A stretch of DNA of 64,000 nt from Bacillus sp. RAR_GA_16 (lineage in GTDB: Bacteria > Bacillota > Bacilli > Bacillales > Guptibacillaceae). Below, in pieces: positions 27,603-34,799 of the stretch. The stretch is taken from contig NZ_JAIUKZ010000015.1 in the NCBI RefSeq assembly GCF_020165985.1, forward strand, positions 496,001 to 560,000, read 5' to 3'. Both the position numbers and the translations under genes were made by a program. The notes beneath the pieces are model-generated. The model did not search any database. It saw only the letters and a program-made list of their open reading frames with translations, and was not told the origin of the DNA. The first letter of the stretch is position 1; each line of letters starts with the position of its first letter.

Positions 27603-27610
27603 ATACACTC

Positions 27611-27638
27611 ACCTGCTCCTTTAACGGAGCAGGTTTTT
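27611..27638 (+). terminator. Terminator of the oxidoreductase gene
   Basis: CCTGCTCC / GGAGCAGG (27612-27632) followed by TTTTTT. The uncorrected reading frame runs straight through it, which supports the frameshift interpretation. Confidence 0.9.
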
Positions 27639-27725
27639 TGTATGTGCTCATGCACATAAAAAGACGGTTATCTTTAAGATGAAGAAGGAATAGTATGTAC
27701 TATAGACTTTAACGAGGAGGTTCTT

Positions 27726-28458
27726 ATGGGAAGATTTCTTCTTAACTTTATTGCATATACTGTCGTCGTAACGGTAAACGGGCTAGCTAATGCACTACCA
27801 CTAAATGGACAAACGACTGGAGAAATTTCAAATAGACTAAATGTATTGTTCACACCTGCTGGGTATGTGTTTAGTATTTGGGGACTGATTTATCTTTTAT
27901 TAGGCATTTGGGTTCTTCGCCAATTCCCAAAAAGCCGTCGCGATTCTGCCAATCTATCAGGAAACGAGTGGCCTATTTGTCGTAAGCTGTATCCTGAACA
28001 GCCTTTGGATCTTCCTTTGGCATTATGAATTCTTCGGCTTATCCGTTATTGTCATGTTACTATTACTTTTCACACTCATTAGACTTTACACGAAAGCCAA
28101 AGCAGCAGATGCCTCCTTCTTTGATTTGCTTCCTTTTTCCGTATATCTTGGCTGGATTAGCGTAGCGACAATCGCAAATATTAGTTATTATCTAACCTAC
28201 ATCGACTGGGACGGATTTGGCCTATCCGATTCAATATGGACGTTTTTATTATTATTAATTGCCACTATTTTAGCTCTTACTTTCTTAAAGAAAGAGCACG
28301 ATTGGGTTTATCCACTCGTTTTTGTATGGGCTTTTATTGGAATAGGAGTAAAAAATCAAAATGCTGACGTTCCGCTGGTCGTTTTTTCATCTTACGTGCT
28401 TGCCGCACTGATCTTTATCGTTACAATCGTTTATGCTTTTAAATCTAAGAAACAATAA
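27726..28458 (+). pseudogene. TspO/MBR-related tryptophan-rich membrane protein, frameshifted
   Basis: Start ATG 27726 after GAGGAGG. The first 74 residues contain NGLANALPLNGQTTGEISNRLNVLFTPAGYVFSIWGLIYLLLGIWV, typical of the long TspO/MBR-like proteins of Bacillaceae. The frame is then lost. The neighbouring frame continues with ETSGLFVVSCILNSLWIFLWHYEFFGLSV and four more helices to 28458. Deleting one T at GATTC 27942-27946 joins them into about 243 residues. TspO proteins bind porphyrins, but this extended branch has no proven role. Confidence 0.72.
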
Positions 28459-28461
28459 ATA

Positions 28462-28493
28462 AAAGCCTCGTTTCCATTCGGAAACGAGGCTTT
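28462..28493. terminator. Bidirectional terminator
   Basis: AAAGCCTCGTTTCC-ATTC-GGAAACGAGGCTTT between convergent genes. Confidence 0.92.
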
Positions 28494-28501
28494 CTCTATG
28501 G

Positions 28502-29350
28502 TTAAGCAAGTGATTTAAAGTCCTGACCAAGAATTTCCTTCATACTGTGAACTGTAATAAAAGCTTTTTGATCAACCGCACCAACATGCTTTTTAAGTTT
28601 CAAAAGATCTTTTCTACCAAGAATCGTTGTAATGACTTCTTTTTCGTCTGAAGTAAACGCGCCTCTAGCTGTGTGAATGGTTGCGCCTTTACCAATCACT
28701 TCGACAATAAAGGATCGAATTTCTTCACTCTCTTTACTAATAATAACGATCTCTTTCTTTGCCTCGAAGCTTTGAAGCGTATAATCAATGACGAAACCGT
28801 TCAAAATGACGCCGAAGATCGCATACATCCCAATCTCAGGGCCGAAGAGTACGACTGAGAATAAGGCAATTGAGATATCTGAGATAAGAACGGCTTTTCC
28901 AACATCCATTGAGAAGTACTTATTAAGAATCATTGCGATGATATCAGTACCCCCAGTTGATGCTTTCTGATGAAACACAAGTCCCATACCAGCTGCAGCG
29001 ATACACTGCCCAATAATTAATTGAATTAATATATCCTGGCTGAATGGCTCTGTTACTGGAATAAAGCGTTCGAATGCCCATACAGCAAGCGATAAAGCAA
29101 AACTCGCATAAATGGTTTTAACTCCGAATTTAGGACCGAGAAAAAGAATTCCAACTAACAAAAGAACTGCGTTCAAAATAATCATAAACATTCCGACTGA
29201 CAGGTTTGGGACTAGATGGTTCATCAGAATCGACAAACCACTGACTCCCCCTGTCGCAAGACTATTAGGAGATAGGAAGAAATGAACGTGGGTAGCAACA
29301 CCGAGCGCACCCAAAGTAATTAGCAGATAAGTTTTGATGTGATGAAGCAT
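28502..29350 (-). CDS. YitT family membrane protein (DUF161-DUF2179)
   Basis: 282 residues. The first about 195 carry six membrane helices with SPNSLATGGVSGLSILMNHL and FHQKASTGGTDIIAMILNKY, the two repeats of the YitT family. The last 85 residues form a soluble DUF2179 ferredoxin-like domain (IVEVIGKGATIHTARGAFTSDEKEVITTILGRKDLLKLK). Function unknown. ATG 29350 follows GGGAGGG, and a clear sigma-A promoter lies upstream. Confidence 0.9.
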   Translation of the reverse strand: MLHHIKTYLLITLGALGVATHVHFFLSPNSLATGGVSGLSILMNHLVPNLSVGMFMIILNAVLLLVGILFLGPKFGVKTIYASFALSLAVWAFERFIPVTEPFSQDILIQLIIGQCIAAAGMGLVFHQKASTGGTDIIAMILNKYFSMDVGKAVLISDISIALFSVVLFGPEIGMYAIFGVILNGFVIDYTLQSFEAKKEIVIISKESEEIRSFIVEVIGKGATIHTARGAFTSDEKEVITTILGRKDLLKLKKHVGAVDQKAFITVHSMKEILGQDFKSLA

Positions 29351-29398
29351 CTATTATCCCTCCCGTTGTTTTGTTTTCGTTTCATAAGCACAATCGGG

Positions 29399-29427
29399 AT
29401 TATAATAGGGATTTCGAGCTTTGTAAA
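29399..29427 (-). promoter_or_regulatory. Sigma-A promoter of the YitT gene
   Basis: On the minus strand TTTACA (29427-29422), 17-base spacer, TATAAT (29404-29399). Confidence 0.75.
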
Positions 29428-29563
29428 CAACCTAAACCTAAGATTTTTAATTGAAGCGGTTACAAATCATAAACAGGTCTTTTATACTATCAAATCTACT
29501 TATTTCGACAGTTATGTACAAGAATATTCTTAATTTTCGGTTGCTGATACTTGTATTTTTGCA

Positions 29564-29597
29564 CCAAAAAAAGCAAAAACGCTTTCTGTTTTTGCTT
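29564..29597 (-). terminator. Terminator of liaR
   Basis: On the minus strand AAGCAAAAAC / GTTTTTGCTT with a seven-base loop, then TTTTTT. Confidence 0.85.
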
Positions 29598-29605
29598 TCT
29601 TCCCA

Positions 29606-30238
29606 TCAGTTCACAAGGTTATGTTTAAATGCATAAATGACGGCCTGGGTTCGATCCTGTACTTCAAGTTTACTAAGAATGTTACTTACATGAACTTTTA
29701 CCGTTTTAAGAGCAATAAAGCATTCATCTGCGATGGTTTGATTCGCTTTTCCTTGAGCCATTAACAAGAGAATTTCCATTTCTCTCTCCGTTAACTCTTC
29801 ATGGGGTAGCGTTTGGACCTGACTGCGCATGCGAGACATCATCTTCCCAGTGACTTCAGGTTCAAGAACAGTTTCCCCATGAAACGTTTTACGAACAGCA
29901 TTCGCTATTTCCACAGCTTTCGATGTTTTTAGCATATAACTAGTGGCGCCAGCTTCAAGGGCAGGATACACCTTCTCATCATCAAGAAAGCTTGTCACAA
30001 TAATAATCTTTGCATCTGGCCACTGTTCAATAATGTGTTTTGTTGCTTCAATGCCATCCATCTCTTCCATCACAAGATCCATCAGAATAATATCAGGACG
30101 AAGCGAAAGAGCCAATTCGACCCCCTTCTTTCCATTATCTGCTTCTCCGACAACTGTAATATCCGCTTGAGCGGACAAATAAGATGATACTCCGATTCGT
30201 ACCATTTCATGATCGTCAACAAACAACACGTTAATCAT
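29606..30238 (-). CDS. liaR: LiaR-type response regulator
   Basis: 210 residues. The receiver domain has the acidic pair DDH, phospho-acceptor Asp in [14 protein letters not shown] and Lys in YMLKTSK. The C-terminal LuxR/NarL helix-turn-helix is [40 protein letters not shown]. Its ATG overlaps the kinase stop (ATGA). With the LiaS-like kinase and LiaF it controls envelope stress genes, in B. subtilis mainly liaIH. Confidence 0.9.
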   Translation of the reverse strand: MINVLFVDDHEMVRIGVSSYLSAQADITVVGEADNGKKGVELALSLRPDIILMDLVMEEMDGIEATKHIIEQWPDAKIIIVTSFLDDEKVYPALEAGATSYMLKTSKAVEIANAVRKTFHGETVLEPEVTGKMMSRMRSQVQTLPHEELTEREMEILLLMAQGKANQTIADECFIALKTVKVHVSNILSKLEVQDRTQAVIYAFKHNLVN

Positions 30239-31263
30239 TTCGTTCCCCCTTCAACATGCGGTACGCTCACTTCTAGTCTTGTCCCCTTTTGTGGCAAGCT
30301 AACTAACTTCAAAACGCCTCCAATTTCCAGTGCTCTTTCATTCATATTTTGCAGTCCATAGGAGGCAGCTTTCTGTTCGTCCATCTTAAAACCAATACCA
30401 TCATCAACAATCCTTAAAATCGTTCGGCCTTCTCGACGGATCAGAAGGACATCCAAAGTTGAAGCCCTGGCATGTCTCAATGTATTGGATACGCACTCTT
30501 GTACTATACGAAAGAGATGGTCTTCTACACCTTTATCAAGCTCAAGGGTTTCAAGCTTCCAATTCACTTTAATCGGGACCTTTTGAGACAATTCGTTAAG
30601 AAGTTCCTTTATCCCTTCTTCAAGTGAGCGATCCTTTAAAGCTGCTGGTCTAAGATGAAGCAAAAGAGCGCGCATTTCCAGTTGAGATTGATGAATGGTT
30701 TCCTCCACCATTTTAAGGTGCTTAGTTTCTTGGTTGTCCGTCTCATCTCGCGTTTCTGTAATTGCACTCATGAGCATTGAAGCAGCGAAAAGCTGTTGGC
30801 TTACTGAGTCATGTAACTCTCTCGCAAGACGATTCCGTTCTTCTGATACAACTTGTTGAACGCGTTTTTCATGATCCTCTGCTTTTTCATTCGCTAACTT
30901 TTGAGCTAATCTAACCTGCTCATTCATTCTGCTTTGTAGCTTGTTGATTTGTTCAAAAATACCATTCAGACTAGAACTGTTTTTATTATGTATCGTTCGT
31001 CCTTTATCGAGTTCTTCAAGTGTATCCGCTACATACTGAAGTTCTTTACTAACGTACAAGCCCGATACTCCTCCTGCAGCACCGCCAAATAAAATAGCGA
31101 TGATGGGAACGATGAGCCCAAATGGTAAATCCATTAAGTCCTTCTCAAACAAAAGCGACAATGAAGCGATTGGATAGACAGATAAATAAGCCAGAGTAAA
31201 GAGGGAAAGGAGTAGGAGGGAAAGCAACGCACCGATGAACATATGACGCTGTATCACACTCAT
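30235..31263 (-). CDS. liaS: LiaS-type sensor histidine kinase
   Basis: 342 residues. Two N-terminal membrane helices (residues 10-32 and about 48-70) enclose a very short external loop, the intramembrane-sensing layout of LiaS. A HAMP-like and coiled-coil linker leads to the HisKA_3 box [24 protein letters not shown] (His) and the ATPase domain ([23 protein letters not shown]). It overlaps LiaF upstream by four bases and LiaR downstream, so the three are coupled. Confidence 0.9.
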   Translation of the reverse strand: MSVIQRHMFIGALLSLLLLSLFTLAYLSVYPIASLSLLFEKDLMDLPFGLIVPIIAILFGGAAGGVSGLYVSKELQYVADTLEELDKGRTIHNKNSSSLNGIFEQINKLQSRMNEQVRLAQKLANEKAEDHEKRVQQVVSEERNRLARELHDSVSQQLFAASMLMSAITETRDETDNQETKHLKMVEETIHQSQLEMRALLLHLRPAALKDRSLEEGIKELLNELSQKVPIKVNWKLETLELDKGVEDHLFRIVQECVSNTLRHARASTLDVLLIRREGRTILRIVDDGIGFKMDEQKAASYGLQNMNERALEIGGVLKLVSLPQKGTRLEVSVPHVEGGTK

Positions 31264-31985
31264 ACGCGCTTCACCTCTAAATCCCCGGCAAACATAGATG
31301 TGACAAGCTTCACTTTCTCAGAAGCTTCTTCATACCCTTTCGTCTTATAAGAAAGGACTTGATTAAACACACCAGGCTCTTCATGCTGGAATAGTGTGGC
31401 AGATCCGAGCATAGAAGAATGCTGAATACTAACTTCAAGTTCGTACGGAACAAGAATTTGAATCTTGCCTACGATATTACGAATCATAATAATGGATTCG
31501 CCTTTCGGGAGAACCGTATAGCTTAAGTCAATAACCGTTTCTCCAAAGCCAGCCTGGATATTCACATCGTTCCATTCGTACACATGTTCATGTGTTCTTT
31601 GTTTTCCGACCCATCTGTTTTGAAAAATCGTCTCATGTTGCACAAGATCTTCTTCCATCTGCTCAGGCTTTTCTAGTACCGGCCTGATTTTTTTAGGTTT
31701 TTGTTTAGACTGATAGAGTAGAAACCCAAGATAGACTAACAATACAAGTAGAAAAAATTTCACAACAACCATATTCATAATGGTTGTAACAAAAAAGAAA
31801 ATCCCCCCTCCCAGAAACACCTTTCCGGAAGCTCGTGGCAAACGCTTCCTCCCCATGTAAACTAATACACAGGAAACGATTAACAAGAATAGAAGGCCAC
31901 CATTTAAAGAAACTTCTAGTAATATTAGAATGACTCCAATAATAAGAAGACCTTTAACAGTGTCGCTATTTAAATTTCCCCACAT
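31260..31985 (-). CDS. liaF: LiaF-type inhibitor of the Lia system
   Basis: 241 residues from ATG 31985 (GGAGGG six bases upstream); the in-frame ATG at 32003 is upstream of that site. Four hydrophobic helices in the first 110 residues are followed by a soluble C-terminal domain (FQNRWVGKQRTHEHVYEWNDVNIQAGFGETVIDLSYTVLPKGES, IMIRNIVGKIQILVPYELEVSI), the LiaF/toast-rack-like fold. In B. subtilis LiaF keeps LiaS inactive in the absence of stress. There is no liaG between liaH and liaF. Confidence 0.88.
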   Translation of the reverse strand: MWGNLNSDTVKGLLIIGVILILLEVSLNGGLLFLLIVSCVLVYMGRKRLPRASGKVFLGGGIFFFVTTIMNMVVVKFFLLVLLVYLGFLLYQSKQKPKKIRPVLEKPEQMEEDLVQHETIFQNRWVGKQRTHEHVYEWNDVNIQAGFGETVIDLSYTVLPKGESIIMIRNIVGKIQILVPYELEVSIQHSSMLGSATLFQHEEPGVFNQVLSYKTKGYEEASEKVKLVTSMFAGDLEVKRV

Positions 31986-32033
31986 TGGTGTCCCTCCATT
32001 CATAAATCCATCTATCTGATTATTCTTGAATGA

Positions 32034-32056
32034 CTAAAAAAGGCGCATGCGCCTCT
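32034..32056 (-). terminator. Terminator between liaH and liaF
   Basis: On the minus strand AGGCGC-AT-GCGCCT followed by TTTTT. It would let strong liaIH transcription stop before the regulatory genes, as in B. subtilis. Confidence 0.75.
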
Positions 32057-32085
32057 TTTAGAATACCATTATTCCACTGATTGTT

Positions 32086-32724
32086 TTAATGAGTTTCTTG
32101 CTTTTTGGTCTTTTTTTCTAAATCATGAAATTTCATATCCATGCTCGAAACATAATAATCTCGATTCACCTTACTCTCAAGCCTTTCAATATACTTTTCC
32201 ATCTCATCAAAGCGTTGGAATGGTTGGGTGTGATGATGACTCTCTTCCAAAATCACGTCCATTTTGTGATGGGCTCTTACGATATTTTCTTTCCCCATCA
32301 ACTCCATTCTCTTGAGTGACATATCTTTCAGCTTATGCTTCATCTTTTCATGTTTTTGTTCAAGGTGCTTCAACTCTAGTCCTGCTTCATCTACTAATTG
32401 AGATAACCGATCTGCTCTTTCTTCGTATTGAACTTCCTCTTGTTTAGCAAATTCGTATAAATCCGTTTCACCAGCTTCACTTGCTAGCACAGCCTGTCCC
32501 GCTCGTTTCTCTGCATTTCTTCTCGCTTTAACAAGTTCTCTTCTAAACTCATCTAGAAGTGTCGACTGTCGTTCAACGAGTTTCCCCGCCTTCTCCACTT
32601 CTTGTTCGCACTGTCTGAGATAATGATTTAACATTGACAGTGGATTTTTTTGTTCTTTCTGGTCCAACATATTGTGAAAATCAGCTTCGATTGACTGTTT
32701 GATGCGCGTTAGTAAATTCGCCAT
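32086..32724 (-). CDS. liaH: PspA/IM30 family protein (LiaH-like)
   Basis: 212 residues that are almost entirely helical and coiled coil, starting MANLLTRIKQSIEADFHNMLDQKEQKNPLSMLNHYLRQCEQEVEKAG, the N-terminal amphipathic helix and core of PspA/IM30 proteins. These proteins form large rings or rods that support damaged membranes. It lies directly downstream of the small LiaI-like membrane protein, as in the liaIH operon. Confidence 0.9.
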   Translation of the reverse strand: MANLLTRIKQSIEADFHNMLDQKEQKNPLSMLNHYLRQCEQEVEKAGKLVERQSTLLDEFRRELVKARRNAEKRAGQAVLASEAGETDLYEFAKQEEVQYEERADRLSQLVDEAGLELKHLEQKHEKMKHKLKDMSLKRMELMGKENIVRAHHKMDVILEESHHHTQPFQRFDEMEKYIERLESKVNRDYYVSSMDMKFHDLEKKTKKQETH

Positions 32725-32745
32725 ATCATTTTCTCTCCTTTTTTG

Positions 32746-33078
32746 TTAGCTTCGTTTAAGTTCATCCCACTGTTTTTCAAAATTAGTGAACGGATCTTCT
32801 GACTCTCCCGGCTCATCCCATTTTTTATAAATAACATAGAGAACATAGACCGCTACTAGGCCTAGGATAGCTGGCATATTTGCCACGGCGGTACTTAAAC
32901 CGATGATCCCTATCGTTCCCCAGATGACTTTTCCAGTTGTTGAATCCGCTTGAAGAAATTTCTTAGCTGCAACGTATAAGATCCCCAGACTTATGATCAT
33001 TCCTACTAGTGAACCAAGGTTTGCTAGCAAAACAATCGCAGCAATGATCCCTACGAATAGTAAACCTGCTTTCTTCAT
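32746..33078 (-). CDS. liaI: LiaI-like small membrane protein
   Basis: 110 residues from ATG 33078 behind AAAGGAGG. Three or four hydrophobic stretches (AGLLFVGIIAAIVLLANLGSLVGMIISLGILYVAAKKFL, then VIWGTIGIIGLSTAVANMPAILGLVAVYVLYVIYKKW) are followed by an acidic cytosolic tail. In B. subtilis LiaI anchors LiaH to the membrane. Sequence similarity is modest; the assignment rests mainly on position and layout. Confidence 0.72.
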   Translation of the reverse strand: MKKAGLLFVGIIAAIVLLANLGSLVGMIISLGILYVAAKKFLQADSTTGKVIWGTIGIIGLSTAVANMPAILGLVAVYVLYVIYKKWDEPGESEDPFTNFEKQWDELKRS

Positions 33079-33274
33079 CAAGGTCGCCTCCTTTCATATC
33101 CTTATTCTATCTTTTGCCATAAGCTTTCATAATGTCCTAGAGCTATATCTTTGCATAAGACCTGAGGCCTAGTTAAATCACAGGTAGACTCAAGTATGCG
33201 GCTAAAGCCTGTTCTATCTTAACCAAACAAATCATGGTAAAGTGAAAGCAGACAGCACGGAAAGGAGTTCGGGA

Positions 33275-33448
33275 ATGGTTATTATAACGACCATTATCGT
33301 TGTGATCATTATGACGATTGTCATTGCCGCTGCTTTTGGAATGGCTGTATCAAAAGGATACAGTGTCAAACATACTGTCGATCCGTTGCCAGATGAGCGT
33401 GGGAAGACAGAGGAAGGGGGGAAACATGAACGGACAGAATCGAAGTAA
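33275..33448 (+). CDS. YtzI-like small membrane protein
   Basis: 57 residues from ATG 33275, with AAAGGAG eight bases upstream. One hydrophobic helix (MVIITTIIVVIIMTIVIAAAFGMAV) is followed by SKGYSVKHTVDPLPDERG, the short KGYxxKHTxDPLP motif of YtzI-type proteins. Function unknown. Its 3' end overlaps the start of the next gene by 23 bases, so translation is probably coupled. Confidence 0.65.
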   Translation: MVIITTIIVVIIMTIVIAAAFGMAVSKGYSVKHTVDPLPDERGKTEEGGKHERTESK

Positions 33449-33620
33449 TATCACACCTGGTAAAACCGTTGATATCGTCTTGAAACAAGATCAGCGTTCA
33501 GGGAAAACAACGCGGGGGGTTGTGAAAGATATTTTAACAAAATCTCCAACTCATCCACACGGCATTAAAGTACGTCTAGAAGATGGACAAGTGGGTCGTG
33601 TCAAAACCATCTTGTCATAA
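33426..33620 (+). CDS. ywbE: YwbE family protein
   Basis: 64 residues from ATG 33426 after AAGGGGG. The sequence ITPGKTVDIVLKQDQRSGKTTRGVVKDILTKSPTHPHGIKVRLEDGQVGRVKTIL is the complete YwbE domain, a small basic SH3-like beta-barrel of unknown, possibly RNA-related, function. The terminator at 33625-33656 follows at once. Confidence 0.92.
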   Translation: MNGQNRSNITPGKTVDIVLKQDQRSGKTTRGVVKDILTKSPTHPHGIKVRLEDGQVGRVKTILS

Positions 33621-33624
33621 TCGT

Positions 33625-33656
33625 AAAACCCCCCGGAATAAATTCCGGGGGGTTTT
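33625..33656. terminator. Bidirectional terminator
   Basis: AAAACCCCCCGGAA-TAAA-TTCCGGGGGGTTTT. Confidence 0.95.
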
Positions 33657-33662
33657 ACTTTT

Positions 33663-34565
33663 CTATGGTTTTAACGCCATCCAGCTATCAAGATAATGAA
33701 TGGAAAAACCATCTAAAGCCGTTGAATTTTCGTATGCTGTTTTTACTTTGAGAAGCTCATCATTCATGACCGCTTCTCCTTCTTCAAAAAATGAGATGTA
33801 TGAAGCTTCTGACGTTTGTCCCGTCTCTACTCCGATGGAAACTTTTTTATGATGCTGTTCAGCAAATGCGATTTCATTTCGGACAAGCGCAATCATTCCG
33901 TTGCCTCCATCTGCACGATCTCGGTAAGCCATTAATGTTGTTACATCTACTGTCTGAATAATCCATTCAGCTAAATTTCCAGCTCCATAACGATTTTGAT
34001 AAGATTGCTCATCGAACCAAAACGGTGTGTCGACTCCGAACAGGATACTCATGCTCTCCGCTCGTTCTTTTGCATTTGTTAACCGATCCTGATAAAACGC
34101 GATCGTGTTTTGGTAATTGTTCGTCCATCCTGAATGGAGATAGGGCTCAATATCAAGATGAACACCACTAAATTTCTGGTACTCTGATGCATTCGATTGA
34201 TACGCTTCTAGCCAGTTAAATAAGTTACTTTGATACGTAGCTCCTTTACTCGTTGCCCAGTTTGGTGCTCCATCAAGCGCATGAACACGTATCCCTTTAG
34301 CTGTCGCTTGTTCAATAAATGAGTGATAGGAAGATAGCGCGATTGAGCGGTTGATTTGTAAGTAGGCATCACTGACTTGTTTCTCTTCCATAAATTGTAG
34401 AACTTCTACTGGTTTTGTTTCAATATCCCTTGTATTCCAAATCCATGTAGCAAGATCTTGATCCATTTCACTCGCCTCTGCTTTCCCTTCAGGCAGTGCA
34501 ACTGACTGTACAACATAGGTCAGTATAAAAAAGAGAATAACGCTAGCAACAGATAATTTCCTCAC
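33663..34565 (-). CDS. Exported TIM-barrel-like protein, putative glycoside hydrolase
   Basis: 300 residues from GTG 34565, nine bases after AAGGAG; the longer frame passes through the riboswitch and is rejected. An N-terminal hydrophobic helix (SVASVILFFILTYVVQSVAL) acts as signal or anchor. The mature part reads like a beta/alpha barrel: TWIWNTRD, GIRVHALDGAPNWA, FSGVHLDIEPYLHSGW (a DxEP acidic motif at a strand end), VTTLMAYRDRADG and KVSIGVETGQ. That pattern suggests a GH18-like or related glycosidase, but I cannot name the substrate. A c-di-GMP-I riboswitch precedes it, so it probably acts on matrix or wall polysaccharide. Confidence 0.7.
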   Translation of the reverse strand: MRKLSVASVILFFILTYVVQSVALPEGKAEASEMDQDLATWIWNTRDIETKPVEVLQFMEEKQVSDAYLQINRSIALSSYHSFIEQATAKGIRVHALDGAPNWATSKGATYQSNLFNWLEAYQSNASEYQKFSGVHLDIEPYLHSGWTNNYQNTIAFYQDRLTNAKERAESMSILFGVDTPFWFDEQSYQNRYGAGNLAEWIIQTVDVTTLMAYRDRADGGNGMIALVRNEIAFAEQHHKKVSIGVETGQTSEASYISFFEEGEAVMNDELLKVKTAYENSTALDGFSIHYLDSWMALKP

Positions 34566-34574
34566 ATGTTTGCT

Positions 34575-34610
34575 CTCCTTTTTTCTGAACCCAGGGCTCA
34601 GAAAGGAGCC
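34575..34610 (-). promoter_or_regulatory. Riboswitch expression platform with alternative hairpins
   Basis: On the minus strand CTCCTTTCTGA (34608-34598) can pair with TCAGAAAAAAGGAG (34588-34575), hiding the ribosome site. A competing hairpin, GGCTC-CTTTCT-GAGCC (34610-34595), uses the same 5' arm and would leave the site free. Confidence 0.6.
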
Positions 34611-34690
34611 TGGCAGTCTGGCAGCCATTCGCATGAATGCGGGCAGGCCCATAACTTTGCGTCCCTATTTTTCAATAGGTTTGCCTTTTT
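34610..34690 (-). promoter_or_regulatory. Cyclic-di-GMP-I (GEMM) riboswitch aptamer
   Basis: On the minus strand the core reads GGCAAACC, then a CCUAUU-GAAA-AAUAGG hairpin with a GNRA tetraloop, then GGGACGCAAAG and an AUGGGCCUGCC...CUGCCAGACUGCC arm. The 5' GGCA pairs with the 3' UGCC. These are the defining conserved elements of GEMM-I. It lies directly before the ribosome site of the TIM-barrel gene, so c-di-GMP should control that gene. Confidence 0.88.
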
Positions 34691-34799
34691 CAGTTTTATC
34701 TTCCAACTACTTTTATTATCGGTAGATGAATCAAGAGAGTTTAGATGAGTCTCAGTACTTTTATGAAATTAACATGTCCGCTCGATCATGCAAGCGTAT

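Noticed and set aside
27603-27682. C-terminal extension of the oxidoreductase past 27602
   Set aside because: The extension translates a terminator hairpin and T run; a one-base correction gives the normal family end just before it.
28054-28458. A separate 134-residue membrane protein gene
   Set aside because: It has no ribosome site and continues the TspO-like protein once one base is removed at 27942-27946.
33082-33240. LiaR operator upstream of the LiaI-like gene
   Set aside because: An imperfect palindrome (CTAGGCCTCAGGTCTTA) is visible on the minus strand, but I cannot match it securely to a LiaR consensus.
34566-34652. N-terminal extension of the TIM-barrel-like protein to an ATG at 34652
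   Set aside because: The extension lies across the riboswitch, and the GTG at 34565 has a well-placed ribosome site before a signal-like helix.
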